A stretch of DNA of 57,636 nt. Origin: Acidimicrobiia bacterium (GTDB lineage: Bacteria > Actinomycetota > Acidimicrobiia > Acidimicrobiales > Poriferisodalaceae). Shown here in pieces: positions 19,311 through 29,087 of this stretch (positions within the stretch are counted from its first letter, which is position 1; the number at the start of each line of letters is the position of its first letter). A model generated the notes under the pieces. The model was not told where the DNA came from. It ran no database searches and saw only the letters and a program-made list of their open reading frames with translations. The DNA lies in contig JAJDTF010000027.1 of the NCBI GenBank assembly GCA_022827265.1, forward strand, positions 1 to 57,636. Direction: 5' to 3'. The position numbers and the translations under genes are program-made.

Positions 19311-19772
19311 TCAGCGCGCCATGGCGTGAGGCAACGGCAGCGGCTGGGGCTGCTGAGCGGCATGGGGATGGTCGGGCCCGGCGTACACCTTCAGCTTGCG
19401 CAGCTGAGCGCGGCCCAGACGGTTGTGCGGCAGCATGCCGCGGATGGTGCGCCTCACCGCGTCGGCCGGCCGGCGGGCCAGCAGGTCGCCGTATTTCTCG
19501 CTGCGCAGGCCGCCGGGGTAACCCGAGTGGCGGTGCACGAGCTTCTTCGTGGCCTTGTCACCGGTCAGCACCACCTTGTCGGCGTTCACCACGACGACGT
19601 GGTCACCGCCGTCGATGTAGGGGGCGAAGGTGGGCTTGTGCTTGCCGCGCAGGATCTTGGCCACCTCGGTCGCCATGCGGCCCAGCACCATGCCCTCGGC
19701 ATCGACGACGAACCACGAGCGCTCGATCTCGGATGCTTTGGGGGCATAGGTGCGCACGCTGGAACTCCGCAT
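19311..19772 (-). CDS. rplM: 50S ribosomal protein L13
   Basis: An early-assembling large-subunit protein. The signature region [22 protein letters not shown] and the [28 protein letters not shown] segment are clear. At 153 residues it is slightly long because of a Pro/Gln-rich tail, [15 protein letters not shown]. It begins the minus-strand rplM-rpsI-glmM run. In many bacteria it follows rplQ and truA, but here it is separated from rplQ by 10 kb. Confidence 0.97.
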   Translation of the reverse strand: MRSSSVRTYAPKASEIERSWFVVDAEGMVLGRMATEVAKILRGKHKPTFAPYIDGGDHVVVVNADKVVLTGDKATKKLVHRHSGYPGGLRSEKYGDLLARRPADAVRRTIRGMLPHNRLGRAQLRKLKVYAGPDHPHAAQQPQPLPLPHAMAR

Positions 19773-19874
19773 GGGGTCGACTGCGAGACAGACCCCAAGA
19801 GGCTACCGGCCAGCAGCCACCACGCTGCAGGGCACCAGCAGTCGCGGCACTGCTACAGATGCTGTTTCGAAGCG

Positions 19875-21596
19875 TCAGCCGATCGCTGTCACCGGCACCG
19901 TGTCGCGCCCGGCCCGCAACAGGGTTCCCGGTCGCGCATCGGTGAACTCGCCGCCGCTCACGGCGACCTGGCCGTTGATCAACACCGTGTCGATGCCGTC
20001 GGCCTCGCCGTACAGGCGCCACGCGCCGCCGGGCAGGTCCTCGCGCACCTCGATTGGCTTCGGCGCCACCCCGTCAGGGTCGAACACCACGACGTCGGCA
20101 TGGCAGCCCTCCGCCAAGCGGCCGCGGTCCGCGAGGCCGTACAGGCGAGCGGGAACGTCGGTGAGCTTGTGTATGGCATCTTCCAGCTTGAGCATCTGGC
20201 GGTCACGGGCTGCGGCCAGCAGGTACGTCGAGTAGTTGAACGTGGCCAGGAAGTCGAGGTGTGCGCCAGCGTCCGACGCGCCGATCACGCAGCGGTCGTC
20301 GTTCCACAGCTCCTGGCGCAGCGCCCAGCTGTCGTCGTCGTCGCCAGCCGCACGCGGGTACAGGCCGGTCTTGAGATCATCGGCAACGACCAGGTCGCAC
20401 AGCGCATCCCACGGTGGGATGCCCTGCTCGTCGGCAATCTCGCCGATCGTGCGACCCTCGAAGTGCGTGAGCTCGGGCTTGGTGACCTCGCCGACGGTGA
20501 GACGCTCCCAGCGAGCCACGCCCCGGAACGCGCTCGGCTGCTGGGCGAGATCGTTCAGCTCGGCGCGACGCTGCGGGTCGGCCAGCAGCTGCATCTTCTC
20601 TGCCGGCGGCAGCGCCATGGGCTCGGCCCAGCCGTGCAGGGTGTCGAGCAGGAACCCGCTCTCGAAGCACAGGCGGCTGACCGCAGGCATCGGGGCGGTC
20701 AGTGCCACCACACGCCCGCCCTGGCGAGCGGCGAAGTTGCTGGCTTCGAGCTTCTGGGCGATGACATCTCGATGCCGGCCGTTGGCGAAGATCACGTTCC
20801 AGTTGAGCGGCCGGTCCGCCGCCACCGACATGTCGGCCAGCAGCTGGTACACATCGGTGTCGAAGCGCTCGATGGTCGGGATGAACTCGAGCGCCACCGC
20901 CGGGCTCGACCGCAGCACCGAGCACAGCTCGATCAACTCGGTGGTCGAAGCGTGGCGCGAGGGCACAGCCTCGCCGGCGGCGTCGTTGTGCGTTTTGGCC
21001 CACGACGAGCTGAAGCCCAGCCCGCCCGAGGCGATGCTCTCGGCCAGCAGCTGCTTCATGGCCTCGAGCTCCTCGGGCGTGGCCTCGTGGCCCACCGAGC
21101 GCTCCCCCATGACGATCCGCCGCAGCGCGCAGTGCCCCACCAGGAAGCCGGCGTTGGGCATCAGCGTGCCGTCGATCGAGTCGAGGTACTCGCCGAAACT
21201 GCGCCAGTCCCACGGCACTCCTTCTTGGAGCGATTCGAGCGGCATGCCCTCCACCCGGGCGAGCATCCGCATGAGGTAGTCGCCGTGGTCGGGCTCGAGC
21301 GGGGCGATGGTGAAGCCGCAGTTGCCGCCGATCACTGTGGTCACGCCGTGCAATGGCGACGGAGACAGGGTGGTGTCCCAGAAGACCTGGGCGTCGAAGT
21401 GGGTGTGGATGTCGACGAAGCCGGGCGCGACCACCTTGCCGGACGCATCGATCGTGCGCTCCGCAGGCCCCGCCGCAGCGGTGGCTTCGGTACCCACCGC
21501 CACGATGCGACCGTCGCGGATGCCGATGTCGCCTTCGGTGCGCGGCGCTCCGGTGCCGTCGATGATCGTGCCGCCCGCAATCCTGATATCGAGCAT
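19875..21596 (-). CDS. D-aminoacylase-type amidohydrolase
   Basis: A 573-residue member of the N-acyl-D-amino-acid deacylase branch of the amidohydrolase superfamily. The metal-binding HxH is in VDIHTHFDAQVFWD, and the late GASDAGAHLDFLATFNY aspartate loop and the final DVVVFDPDGVAP strand fit the family. Such enzymes remove acyl groups from N-acyl-D-amino acids, but the substrate cannot be read from sequence. The start at 21596 is favoured by a GGGGG site nine bases upstream and by the family beginning LDIRIAGGTIIDGTG. It is divergent from truA. Confidence 0.85.
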   Translation of the reverse strand: MLDIRIAGGTIIDGTGAPRTEGDIGIRDGRIVAVGTEATAAAGPAERTIDASGKVVAPGFVDIHTHFDAQVFWDTTLSPSPLHGVTTVIGGNCGFTIAPLEPDHGDYLMRMLARVEGMPLESLQEGVPWDWRSFGEYLDSIDGTLMPNAGFLVGHCALRRIVMGERSVGHEATPEELEAMKQLLAESIASGGLGFSSSWAKTHNDAAGEAVPSRHASTTELIELCSVLRSSPAVALEFIPTIERFDTDVYQLLADMSVAADRPLNWNVIFANGRHRDVIAQKLEASNFAARQGGRVVALTAPMPAVSRLCFESGFLLDTLHGWAEPMALPPAEKMQLLADPQRRAELNDLAQQPSAFRGVARWERLTVGEVTKPELTHFEGRTIGEIADEQGIPPWDALCDLVVADDLKTGLYPRAAGDDDDSWALRQELWNDDRCVIGASDAGAHLDFLATFNYSTYLLAAARDRQMLKLEDAIHKLTDVPARLYGLADRGRLAEGCHADVVVFDPDGVAPKPIEVREDLPGGAWRLYGEADGIDTVLINGQVAVSGGEFTDARPGTLLRAGRDTVPVTAIG

Positions 21597-21675
21597 CTGC
21601 GATGTCCCCCTGTGACGTAGCGATGCGTTCCCGCTGAAGTGCGGCTGTGCCGGCATCGCTCCCAGCGAAGTTACC

Positions 21676-22617
21676 GTGCCAGCGGTGAGCGAACATGAGC
21701 CTGCCGCCCACGCCGGTCAACGGACCGTGCGGCTCAATGTGGCATACCGCGGCACGGGCTTTCGTGGCTTTGCGGCCAATGAAGGCGTGAGGACCGTCGC
21801 GGGCGAGCTGGGCGCCGCGCTCAAGCGCATTCTCGGCCAAGCGCCCGTGCTGACCGTGGCCGGTCGCACCGATGCAGGCGTGCATGCCACCGGGCAGGTC
21901 GTGTCGTTCCGGATCGGCGGCGATGGGCTGCGGCGGCTCAGCGACAGGCATGGCGGACAGCGCCGGGCTGCACGCGCTCAAGCCTCGGGCACTGCCGGCG
22001 ACGCAGGACGGGGCGAGGACAGCCCAATCGGCCTCTCGCGCCTGCCGTCCGCGCTGAACCGTCGGTTGAACCCCGAGATCGTGGTGACGGAGGCGTCGTT
22101 CGTTGACGACAGCTTCGATGCCCGCCATTCGGCAACCGCCCGTGCCTACGAGTATCGCATCCGCAACGACGCGCAGCCCGATCCCCGCTGTGCCGACCTC
22201 GAATGGCACGTCGCCGCGCCGCTCGACGTCGGCCAGATGAACGTCGCCGCGGCTCACTTCGTCGGCGAGCACGACTTCGCCTCGTTCTGCCGCCGACCGA
22301 AGGACCGCCCCGACGCCTCGCTGGTGCGGACCGTGACGCACGCCCGCTGGAGCGTCGTGGCACACCTTGGAGAGGAGTCCTCGGGCGCGGACGCCGCCGT
22401 GGAGACCAGCCGATCGCTGCTCTTCGAGATTGAGGCCAACGCATTCTGTCACCAGATGGTGCGGGCCGTCGTGGGCCAGTGCGTTGCGGTTGGACGCGGC
22501 GATCGGGCCACCGGCGACGTGCCCGCTGTGCTGGCTGCGCGCACCCGGGAGGCGGCGGCGGCAATCGCGCCGCCGCATGGGCTGACGCTCGTCGCAGTCC
22601 GCTACGCAGACGATTGA
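21676..22617 (+). CDS. truA: tRNA pseudouridine(38-40) synthase
   Basis: Makes pseudouridine in the tRNA anticodon arm. The catalytic aspartate is in AGRTDAGVHATGQVVSF, and YEYRIRN, FVGEHDFASFCRRP and FCHQMVRAVVG are in order. At 313 residues it is longer than usual. An Arg/Ala/Gly-rich insertion follows the first GGDGLRRLS, before LPSALNRRLNPEI. It is on the plus strand, whereas the linked rplQ and rplM genes are on the minus strand. GTG at 21676 or 21685 may be used. Confidence 0.94.
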   Translation: MPAVSEHEPAAHAGQRTVRLNVAYRGTGFRGFAANEGVRTVAGELGAALKRILGQAPVLTVAGRTDAGVHATGQVVSFRIGGDGLRRLSDRHGGQRRAARAQASGTAGDAGRGEDSPIGLSRLPSALNRRLNPEIVVTEASFVDDSFDARHSATARAYEYRIRNDAQPDPRCADLEWHVAAPLDVGQMNVAAAHFVGEHDFASFCRRPKDRPDASLVRTVTHARWSVVAHLGEESSGADAAVETSRSLLFEIEANAFCHQMVRAVVGQCVAVGRGDRATGDVPAVLAARTREAAAAIAPPHGLTLVAVRYADD

Positions 22618-22654
22618 GCGACGGTGGGCACGGCAGCCACGGCCGCCGACACAG

Positions 22655-25600
22655 CTACTGCTCGGAGCGGAACACCTCGACGCGGTTGTCGAGGTCGAAC
22701 CACAACGCGATATGCGCCTGCACCTCGGCGGCCGTGATCTCATCGAGAACTGCGCGCCGCTGAGCGGGCGTGCCGATGTCGTTGTCGTCGACGTGGTGAC
22801 GCCTCAGAAGCGGGTCGACGATCGCGGAGTTCGACTCGAGCACGTAGTTGTCCCGCGTCACCGAGATCGCCTGTTGCAGGTCGCGGTCAGTCGGACCGTC
22901 GGCAATCAACTCCTCCAAGGTCTCCAAGATGGCAGCATGGCTCGTTTCGAGCCCATCTGACGGCCCGGTGGCGCTGATGCGCGCCGTCCACCTGCCCGTG
23001 GCATCGTCGGGCGAGACCGAGGCCCCGACCGAATAGGTGTCGCCGAGCTGTTCCCGCACATGGCCGACCAGCAAGTCGTCGATGACAGCTACTGCCACGT
23101 CGCCGATGACCAGGGTCTTGACGGTGACCGTCGTGGGGACGCCGAACACGATGTCGAGACCCGCCGAGCCAGAGTCGGCGTCGACCGGAATCGTGATGCG
23201 CTGCACCCCCACCGGGAAGCCCGGGTTGTGGTCGGTGAACGTGTCTTCCGGGCCGGCGGGCAGCGTGCCGATGTAGCGCGCCGCCAAGTCCGCCACCGTG
23301 GCCCGATCGATGTCGCCGACAACCACGAGCGTGAGATCGTCCACATCGCTCAGCCGTGCCCGGTAGAGAGCCAGCAGCGAATCAGAGGTCGTGGCGTCGA
23401 TCTGTTCCTGGGTGGCAATGAACTGGTACCAGCCGCTGCCGCCATACAGCGCGTCCAGCAGTGCCAGTTCGGAGATCCACTGCGGGAAGGTCTCCGCGTT
23501 CGCCAGGCGGGTCTGCATCGCCTGGATCTGCTCGCTGACCGCCACCTCGGTGATGCGCGGCTCAGTGATGTACAAGTGCAGCAGGGCGAAGAGCGCTTCG
23601 AGATCGTCGGCCCCGGCAGCGCCCGAGAAGCCTTCTGAGTGCTCGGAGATGAACGGCCGCACCCGGGCGGTGGTGGTGGCCAAGTATTCGTCGAGCTGGG
23701 TGGCTGTCGCGTCGCCGACGCCGCTGGAGGCGACCGCGCCGACTGCATGACGCACCAGGGCAGAGTCGCCCGCTGCCAGTGACGACCAGCCGCCCAGGCT
23801 CTCCGCCACCACTGTCACCTGACCGGCTGCGATGCCCGACGGCGCGAAGACGACCGTCGCGCCGTTGGGGAATTCCCATTCATAGGCATCGTCGAACAGG
23901 TCCAGCGGTCGCTCAGCGGCGAGCGGGGCCGCGTCCGGCCGTGCCATGAGTGCGTCGATGGCTTCTTGAGCTTCCGGCGGCGCCTGCGGAACGGCCGCGT
24001 CTACCGCTGCACGCAGTTCGTCCGCGGTCGGCACGTCCGCTGGGTCGGGCCCGATCGATACCACCAGCGGCGGCGCGATCTCCAAGAGCCAACGCAGATG
24101 TGCAGTCAGCTCTTCGACCGTGTAGGTGTCGAGGAGCGCGGTCAGCCGTGCCACCCGATCCGGCGTCGATGAGATGTCGGCACCGCTGAGGAAGTGCGCT
24201 GCGTAGGCGAATGAGTACTCGCGGTCCTGCCGGGTCTCGTCACTCTCGAGCTGGAACTCGAGTGCGGTGCGAGTTGCGCTCACCGCCTGGTCAAGCTCGG
24301 CTTGGGTGAAGCCGAAGTGCGCCGCTCCCTGCACCACCGAGATGTAGTCGGTGGTTGCCTGCTTGAGATCCGGGCCTTGGTAGTTCGTGCCGTACAGGCG
24401 CAGGCCGCGTGCTGCCGGGAACGCGCTGAAGTGCGGTTCTGTGGCTTGCGACAACTGACCGGCCTGGAATGCGGCATCGAGCCGGATGTCGAGCATGCGA
24501 GCGATCAGGTTCTCCATGAACCGAAGATGCTCGCCACCGACGGTCCCTGCGGGCCACGCGGGCAGCTGCCAGTCCAGCGAGATGTACATCGGGCCGTGGT
24601 CGGGGTGCGTGACCACATCGGTCACCGGCTCGTCCACGAAGTCTGCAATGAACGCCGACCGGTCGGGCTGCGCCGGGGCGGCCGGTGTGCGCGGCGCCAA
24701 CTCAGTGAAGTAGTGCTCCACCAGCGTCTCCATCTCAGAGACAGCCAGGTCGCCCACGACCACGACCGCCATGTTGTCGGGGCGGTACCACGTGTCGTAG
24801 AACTCGCGCAAGACCTCGGCCGTCATGGACCGATTGGATTCCTCGCTGCCGCCGACGAGCATGCCCTCATAGACGGTTCCCGAGTAGTAGATGGCGTCGA
24901 GGAAGTTCGAGATCCTGCCTGACGCCGACTCATCGCGCAGGCGGTACTCGTCGAGAACGATCCCGCGCTCGGCATCGACGTCGGCAGGCAGGAGCGTGGC
25001 CGCCGATGCCCATTCGGACAGCACCGTGAAGCCGAGGCCGATTGCGCCGGGGTGGTCGAGCTTGAAATCGAGGATGTAGACGGTCTCGTCGGGGCTGGTG
25101 TACGCGTTCAAGTCAGGGCCGAAGTCGGTGCCGAAGTCGCGGAGCACCTGGGTGAGCTCGTTCTTGGAGAAGCGCTCGGTCCCGTTGAACATCATGTGTT
25201 CCAAGAAATGAGATGCCCCCTCCGCGCCGTCGGGATCCAGGACGGCGCCCGCATTGACGACCAAGTGCATCATGATCGACTTGCCGGGCGAGTCGTTCGA
25301 GCGCAGGTAGTACGTGAGACCGTTGGGGAGCTGGCCGATCAGCACCTCCGAGTCCACCGGCAGCAGGGTTGCGTCCGGGTCGCCGGGCTCATAGTCGTTG
25401 AACTCGCCCAGATCGACCGGGTCTCCGATGGGCTCTTCCGCGGGCGCCGGCTCATCAGTCTCTTCGGGCTCGTCGGCAGGCTCGGGCTCGTCGGCAGGGG
25501 CCGGCGCATCCGCCTCTTCGGGCTCTGCCTCGGCTTCGACAGCTTCCGGTTCGTCGGTGTGAACTTCGACTGTTTCGTCGTCGGCCGCTGCGGGCTCGCT

Positions 25601-25693
25601 GACTGCGTCATGTTCGTCTGGAGCGCACGCAGCCGCCAGCAGGGCGGCCGCAAAGAGCAGAGCGAAGATCTTGCGCCAAAGGACTGGTTTCAT
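22655..25693 (-). CDS. M16-family zinc metallopeptidase lipoprotein
   Basis: A 1,012-residue protein starting with a lipoprotein signal (MKPVLWRKIFALLFAAALLAAAC, lipid on about Cys23). A roughly 70-residue Glu/Pro/Asp-rich tether follows. The first M16 domain holds the inverted zinc motif HFLEH (about 162-166) and the downstream ERGIVLDEYRLR glutamate. Two or more further M16-like halves follow without an HxxEH motif, as in two-domain insulinase and pitrilysin relatives. It probably degrades peptides at the outer face of the membrane. ATG 25693 is chosen because it exposes the signal peptide. Confidence 0.9.
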   Translation of the reverse strand: MKPVLWRKIFALLFAAALLAAACAPDEHDAVSEPAAADDETVEVHTDEPEAVEAEAEPEEADAPAPADEPEPADEPEETDEPAPAEEPIGDPVDLGEFNDYEPGDPDATLLPVDSEVLIGQLPNGLTYYLRSNDSPGKSIMMHLVVNAGAVLDPDGAEGASHFLEHMMFNGTERFSKNELTQVLRDFGTDFGPDLNAYTSPDETVYILDFKLDHPGAIGLGFTVLSEWASAATLLPADVDAERGIVLDEYRLRDESASGRISNFLDAIYYSGTVYEGMLVGGSEESNRSMTAEVLREFYDTWYRPDNMAVVVVGDLAVSEMETLVEHYFTELAPRTPAAPAQPDRSAFIADFVDEPVTDVVTHPDHGPMYISLDWQLPAWPAGTVGGEHLRFMENLIARMLDIRLDAAFQAGQLSQATEPHFSAFPAARGLRLYGTNYQGPDLKQATTDYISVVQGAAHFGFTQAELDQAVSATRTALEFQLESDETRQDREYSFAYAAHFLSGADISSTPDRVARLTALLDTYTVEELTAHLRWLLEIAPPLVVSIGPDPADVPTADELRAAVDAAVPQAPPEAQEAIDALMARPDAAPLAAERPLDLFDDAYEWEFPNGATVVFAPSGIAAGQVTVVAESLGGWSSLAAGDSALVRHAVGAVASSGVGDATATQLDEYLATTTARVRPFISEHSEGFSGAAGADDLEALFALLHLYITEPRITEVAVSEQIQAMQTRLANAETFPQWISELALLDALYGGSGWYQFIATQEQIDATTSDSLLALYRARLSDVDDLTLVVVGDIDRATVADLAARYIGTLPAGPEDTFTDHNPGFPVGVQRITIPVDADSGSAGLDIVFGVPTTVTVKTLVIGDVAVAVIDDLLVGHVREQLGDTYSVGASVSPDDATGRWTARISATGPSDGLETSHAAILETLEELIADGPTDRDLQQAISVTRDNYVLESNSAIVDPLLRRHHVDDNDIGTPAQRRAVLDEITAAEVQAHIALWFDLDNRVEVFRSEQ

Positions 25694-25792
25694 CGACGGG
25701 TGCGCCTTTCGGCCGGCAGCGTGCGGGAGGGGACGGTACTCGGGTTCAGGGGGCCAGCGGCAGCCAGAAGCGGGATGAGTTCTCATGCGATC

Positions 25793-26149
25793 TCAGAGGG
25801 TCCTGAGCAGTTCCAAGAGCCGGTACGGAGACCCTGCACACGCCTCGATGTCCGCCGCTGTCATGGCCTCGGACCAGCCCTCGCCGTCGTCGGCCACGAC
25901 GGCAGGCAGCTTGGTGGCTGCAGCGAGCTGAGAGGCAGTGGCCTCGTCGCGATGCACCAGCTCGAACTCGACCGGCGATGCCGCGCAGGCTTGCTTCCAC
26001 TCGCGGGAGCCCAGCGGATTCCAGCCGTGGGTGATGTCGCACAGAGCGCACTTGCTGCGGCCCGTCAGCTTGCCGAAGGCATAACGGAACTCTCCGGCGA
26101 GCCCGCCGTCAGCGTCGTAGATGCCCACCAGCCGCACGCGCCGCACCAT
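25793..26149 (-). CDS. Conserved protein with CALCDITHG motif
   Basis: 118 residues; I recognise the pattern as a conserved hypothetical family rather than a named enzyme. It begins VRLVGIYDADGGLAGEFRYAFGKLTG, then a CxxC in SKCALCDITHGWNP, then a region resembling a small alpha/beta fold (FELVHRDEA, LPAVVADDGEGW). The paired cysteines suggest metal or redox chemistry, which is inference. It is divergent from the superoxide dismutase gene and precedes the M16 gene by about 100 bases. Confidence 0.65.
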   Translation of the reverse strand: MVRRVRLVGIYDADGGLAGEFRYAFGKLTGRSKCALCDITHGWNPLGSREWKQACAASPVEFELVHRDEATASQLAAATKLPAVVADDGEGWSEAMTAADIEACAGSPYRLLELLRTL

Positions 26150-26255
26150 ATCGCTCGGCGCCTCTGCCCTCGTCGCGGGATGTCAGGCCGGGCGACGCTG
26201 AAGGGCCGGCTTGCGCTGGCATACTCGCCCGGGCCAGTGACCGCATGAGAATCAG

Positions 26256-26873
26256 ATGACCATCCAGCTGCCAGACCTTCCATACGCACCCGATGCGCTC
26301 GCCCCGCACATCAGCGAGCGCACGATCAGCTTCCACTACGGCAAGCACCACGCCGGCTATGTCACCGCAGTGAACAGCGGGGTCGCCGGCACACCCGACG
26401 AGGGTCGAGCGCTGGAGGATCTGGTGCGCTCGCTGCCCGCGGGCGGGCTCTTCAACGCAGCAGCCCAGACGTGGAACCACAACTTCTACTGGCAGTCGAT
26501 GTCGCCCGGCGGCGGCGGCGAGCCCGGCGGCGCCCTGGCGGCGGCGCTGGAGGCGAGCTTCGGCGGCGTTGACGCGTTCCGGGCGGACTTCGCCGCCGGA
26601 GCGGTCGGCAACTTCGCTTCGGGCTGGGGCTGGCTGGTGTTCGATACAGCTGCAGCCGGCTCGGGCTCGCTGCGGATCGTCCAGACCGACGACGCCCAGA
26701 CGCCCCTGACCGACGGCCTGACCCCGCTGCTCGTGATCGACGTGTGGGAGCACGCCTACTACCTCGACTACCAGAACGCCCGAGCCGCCTACGTGGACGC
26801 ATTCGTCGAGCACCTGATCAACTGGGAATTCGCCTCGGCCAACTACAGCGACGCCCTGCGCGACCACGCCTAG
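26256..26873 (+). CDS. Iron/manganese superoxide dismutase
   Basis: A 205-residue Fe/Mn superoxide dismutase converting superoxide to oxygen and peroxide. The four metal ligands are visible: the His in SFHYGKHHAGYV, the His in TWNHNFYWQSM, and the Asp and His in IDVWEHAYYLDYQNAR. The segment NFASGWGWLVF supports the family. The TWNHNFYW context leans towards the iron type, but metal preference cannot be settled from sequence. It is a single gene divergent from the CALCDITHG gene. Confidence 0.96.
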   Translation: MTIQLPDLPYAPDALAPHISERTISFHYGKHHAGYVTAVNSGVAGTPDEGRALEDLVRSLPAGGLFNAAAQTWNHNFYWQSMSPGGGGEPGGALAAALEASFGGVDAFRADFAAGAVGNFASGWGWLVFDTAAAGSGSLRIVQTDDAQTPLTDGLTPLLVIDVWEHAYYLDYQNARAAYVDAFVEHLINWEFASANYSDALRDHA

Positions 26874-26936
26874 TTCACGAGACCAGCGGCAACGCAACCA
26901 GGCTGAGACTGCTCTTGTGTCTGCTTGCGTCCCGCT

Positions 26937-26957
26937 GTAGTTTTTATTACAAACTAC
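26937..26957. promoter_or_regulatory. Inverted repeat, possible operator
   Basis: GTAGTTT, seven bases (TTATTAC), then AAACTAC: a perfect inverted repeat inside an unusually AT-rich patch 28 bases before the membrane-protein gene. It is a plausible site for the winged-helix regulator encoded by the second gene of the pair. Confidence 0.5.
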
Positions 26958-26984
26958 TTTGCAACAATTGGCAAGGGGGCGGTG

Positions 26985-27617
26985 ATGTCGGCAGACACCG
27001 ACGACTCGGCGGCGCTGCGACCCGACGAGAGCTGGGAAACGGTGCTCAGCACCGTGCACAGCGCTCGCAGCGCCATGTACACGGCTGGAAGCACGGCGAT
27101 CCTGCTGATGTGGGCGGGCATCATCACCATCGCCTACCTCGCCCAGTACGCCATCTCGACGTTGGCAACCGACTTCGCCGACAGATATCCGTGGTTCCCT
27201 GGACCGCTGTGGGTGATCATCACGTCCTTCGGCGTCGTCGGGAGCATGACCATCGGCACGCGCGCCGGGCGCGCGGTCTCGCAGGGCATCGCCATGCAGA
27301 ACGCGGGGATCCGCGTCTTCGCCTACTGGATGACGGTCATCGCGGCGGCGGGGTTGCTGCCGGGCGCAGCGGGACTGTGGAACGAGTCCGGCGCAGAGAA
27401 GATCCCCTTCGTCTTGATGGGGGTCGTCGCGCTCGGATACGTGCTCTTCGGCATCCTGCACCGCACGGTGATCGCCACCTTCGGCGTGGGGATGGCCGTG
27501 GCCCTCTACGTCCCGCACTACCTGTTCGACGACAACGCACCAGCAGTGTCAGGTCTCGCGATGCTCGCACTGCTCGGGGCCATCGCCCTGTGGGTGCGCA
27601 GAACCGGCGAATGGTAG
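26985..27617 (+). CDS. Six-helix-type membrane protein paired with a regulator
   Basis: 210 residues of mostly membrane segments: STAILLMWAGIITIAYLAQYA, PLWVIITSFGVVGSMTIG, VFAYWMTVIAAAGLLPGAAG, IPFVLMGVVALGYVLFGIL, VIATFGVGMAVALYV and VSGLAMLALLGAIALWV. I do not recognise an enzymatic motif. ATG 26985 follows an AAGGGGG ribosome-binding site. The last bases overlap the start of the winged-helix gene, an arrangement of membrane protein plus small regulator that recurs in actinobacteria. Role unknown; possibly sensing or transport. Confidence 0.75.
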   Translation: MSADTDDSAALRPDESWETVLSTVHSARSAMYTAGSTAILLMWAGIITIAYLAQYAISTLATDFADRYPWFPGPLWVIITSFGVVGSMTIGTRAGRAVSQGIAMQNAGIRVFAYWMTVIAAAGLLPGAAGLWNESGAEKIPFVLMGVVALGYVLFGILHRTVIATFGVGMAVALYVPHYLFDDNAPAVSGLAMLALLGAIALWVRRTGEW

Positions 27618-27946
27618 ATCCCAGCGAGGTGCCCGACGGCGGCGCCATCGACCTCGACGAGACCATCCACCAGCCGACTCGGCTGCAGATCATGTCGCTG
27701 CTCGTGTCGCTGGAGGCCCGCGACCGCCTCGCCTACGGGTTCGTCCAGCAGCACCTGGCACTGACGCCGGGCAACCTCACGACCCACCTGCGCAAGCTGG
27801 AAGCCGCCGGCTACGTGACCATCAGCAAGCAGTTTCACGGCGCAAAGCCCCGGACGTGGATCGAGGCCACCCAAGCCGGGCGGCGAGCCTTCGCCGGGTA
27901 CCTCGTCAACCTCGAACGGGCCCTCGGCGTGCGCATGAACTCCTGA
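27611..27946 (+). CDS. Winged-helix transcriptional regulator
   Basis: A 111-residue MarR/ArsR-like winged-helix protein. The core LDETIHQPTRLQIMSLLVSLEARDRLAYGFVQQHLALTPGNLTTHLRKLEAAGYVTISKQFHG is a full DNA-binding domain, followed by a wing and helix (TWIEATQAGRRAFAGYLVNLERAL). The ATG at 27611 overlaps the membrane-protein stop by seven bases, so the pair is translationally coupled. It probably controls its own operon through the inverted repeat at 26937. It appears within a longer open frame whose upstream part is not real protein. Confidence 0.85.
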   Translation: MVDPSEVPDGGAIDLDETIHQPTRLQIMSLLVSLEARDRLAYGFVQQHLALTPGNLTTHLRKLEAAGYVTISKQFHGAKPRTWIEATQAGRRAFAGYLVNLERALGVRMNS

Positions 27947-28074
27947 CACTGCGATCGCCCACCGAGGGTCGGCGGCGGGCGGCGGCACGAGAAACGGGTG
28001 TCATGGCTCAGCGGGTCCCGAACAGGGGGCATACGTCATTAGGCTCCGTCGCGCATGGTGATTGGCAAAACCGT

Positions 28075-29013
28075 ATGCCGGTAGAGGTCGATGCACGGAC
28101 GCTCGCCGATCTGGAGCCAGAGGTCGAGCGACTCCTCGCGCGCCATCTTCGGCAGACCAAGGAATGGCACCCCCACGCGCTCGTGCCCTGGAGCCGGGGC
28201 GAAGACTTCGCGCCCGACTATGAATGGTCACCCGAGGAAGCCAACCTCACCCCCGAGGCTCGCAGCGCCCTCTTCGTGAACGTGCTCACCGAGGAGAACC
28301 TGCCGTACTACTTCCGTGACAGCGAGCGGCTGTTCGGCAGCGAGGGCGCATGGGGCGAGTGGGTACGCCGCTGGACCGCGGAAGAGGGACGACACGGTCG
28401 GGTCATCTACGACTACCTGTCGGTCACCCGCGCCCTCGACCCCGTGGCACTGGAGCGAGCGCGCATGGCGCAGGTGCAGTGCGGGCAGGTGCCCCAGCCG
28501 CCGAGCTTGCTGGAAGGCCTTGCCTACGTGACGCTGCAGGAGTTGGCCACCCGCATCGCGCACTTCAACACCGGGCGCCACATCGACGACCCCGCCGGCA
28601 AGGCCATCATGCGGCGGGTCGCCTTCGATGAGAACCTGCATTTCCTGTTCTACCGCGACGTGATGAGCGCCGCCGTGGAGATCGACCCCTCCAGCGCGGT
28701 GGTGGCCATCGCCAACCAAGTCAAGAGCTTTGCCATGCCCGGAGTGGGCATCACCGACTTCGACACCCACTCACGCATCATCGCCGAGGCCGGGATCTAC
28801 GACCTGGCCATTCACCACGACCAGATCCTGCAGCCCGTCGTGCTGCGCGACTGGAACCTGCCGGGATTGACTGAGCTGTCCAGCATCGCGGAAGCGGCGC
28901 GCGACCGCCTCATGAAGATGATCGACCGGATTGGGCGCGTCAGTCAGCGTCTCGCCGAGCGCTACGCCGAGGCGCGGGACTCGCTGCGCCGCGATGCAGC
29001 GCTGCTGCGCTAG
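28075..29013 (+). CDS. Acyl-ACP desaturase-type diiron enzyme
   Basis: A 312-residue member of the acyl-ACP desaturase family (stearoyl-ACP type, DesA-like in actinobacteria). The diiron ligands fit E-xx-H pairs: TEENLPYY, the RWTAEEGRHGRVIYDYL helix, and RRVAFDENLHFLFYRDV late in the fold. It likely puts a double bond into fatty acyl chains on ACP. The start is uncertain. ATG 28075 begins like relatives (MPVEVDARTLADLEPEVERLL), while ATG 28003 would add 24 residues. It is a single gene, convergent with the RraA-like gene. Confidence 0.85.
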   Translation: MPVEVDARTLADLEPEVERLLARHLRQTKEWHPHALVPWSRGEDFAPDYEWSPEEANLTPEARSALFVNVLTEENLPYYFRDSERLFGSEGAWGEWVRRWTAEEGRHGRVIYDYLSVTRALDPVALERARMAQVQCGQVPQPPSLLEGLAYVTLQELATRIAHFNTGRHIDDPAGKAIMRRVAFDENLHFLFYRDVMSAAVEIDPSSAVVAIANQVKSFAMPGVGITDFDTHSRIIAEAGIYDLAIHHDQILQPVVLRDWNLPGLTELSSIAEAARDRLMKMIDRIGRVSQRLAERYAEARDSLRRDAALLR

Positions 29014-29087
29014 CGGCTCAACCGGTCGGCGCGATCACACGCGGCACCCTGCGGCTGCCCGGCAGTCGCGCGGCCTCGACGACGGGC

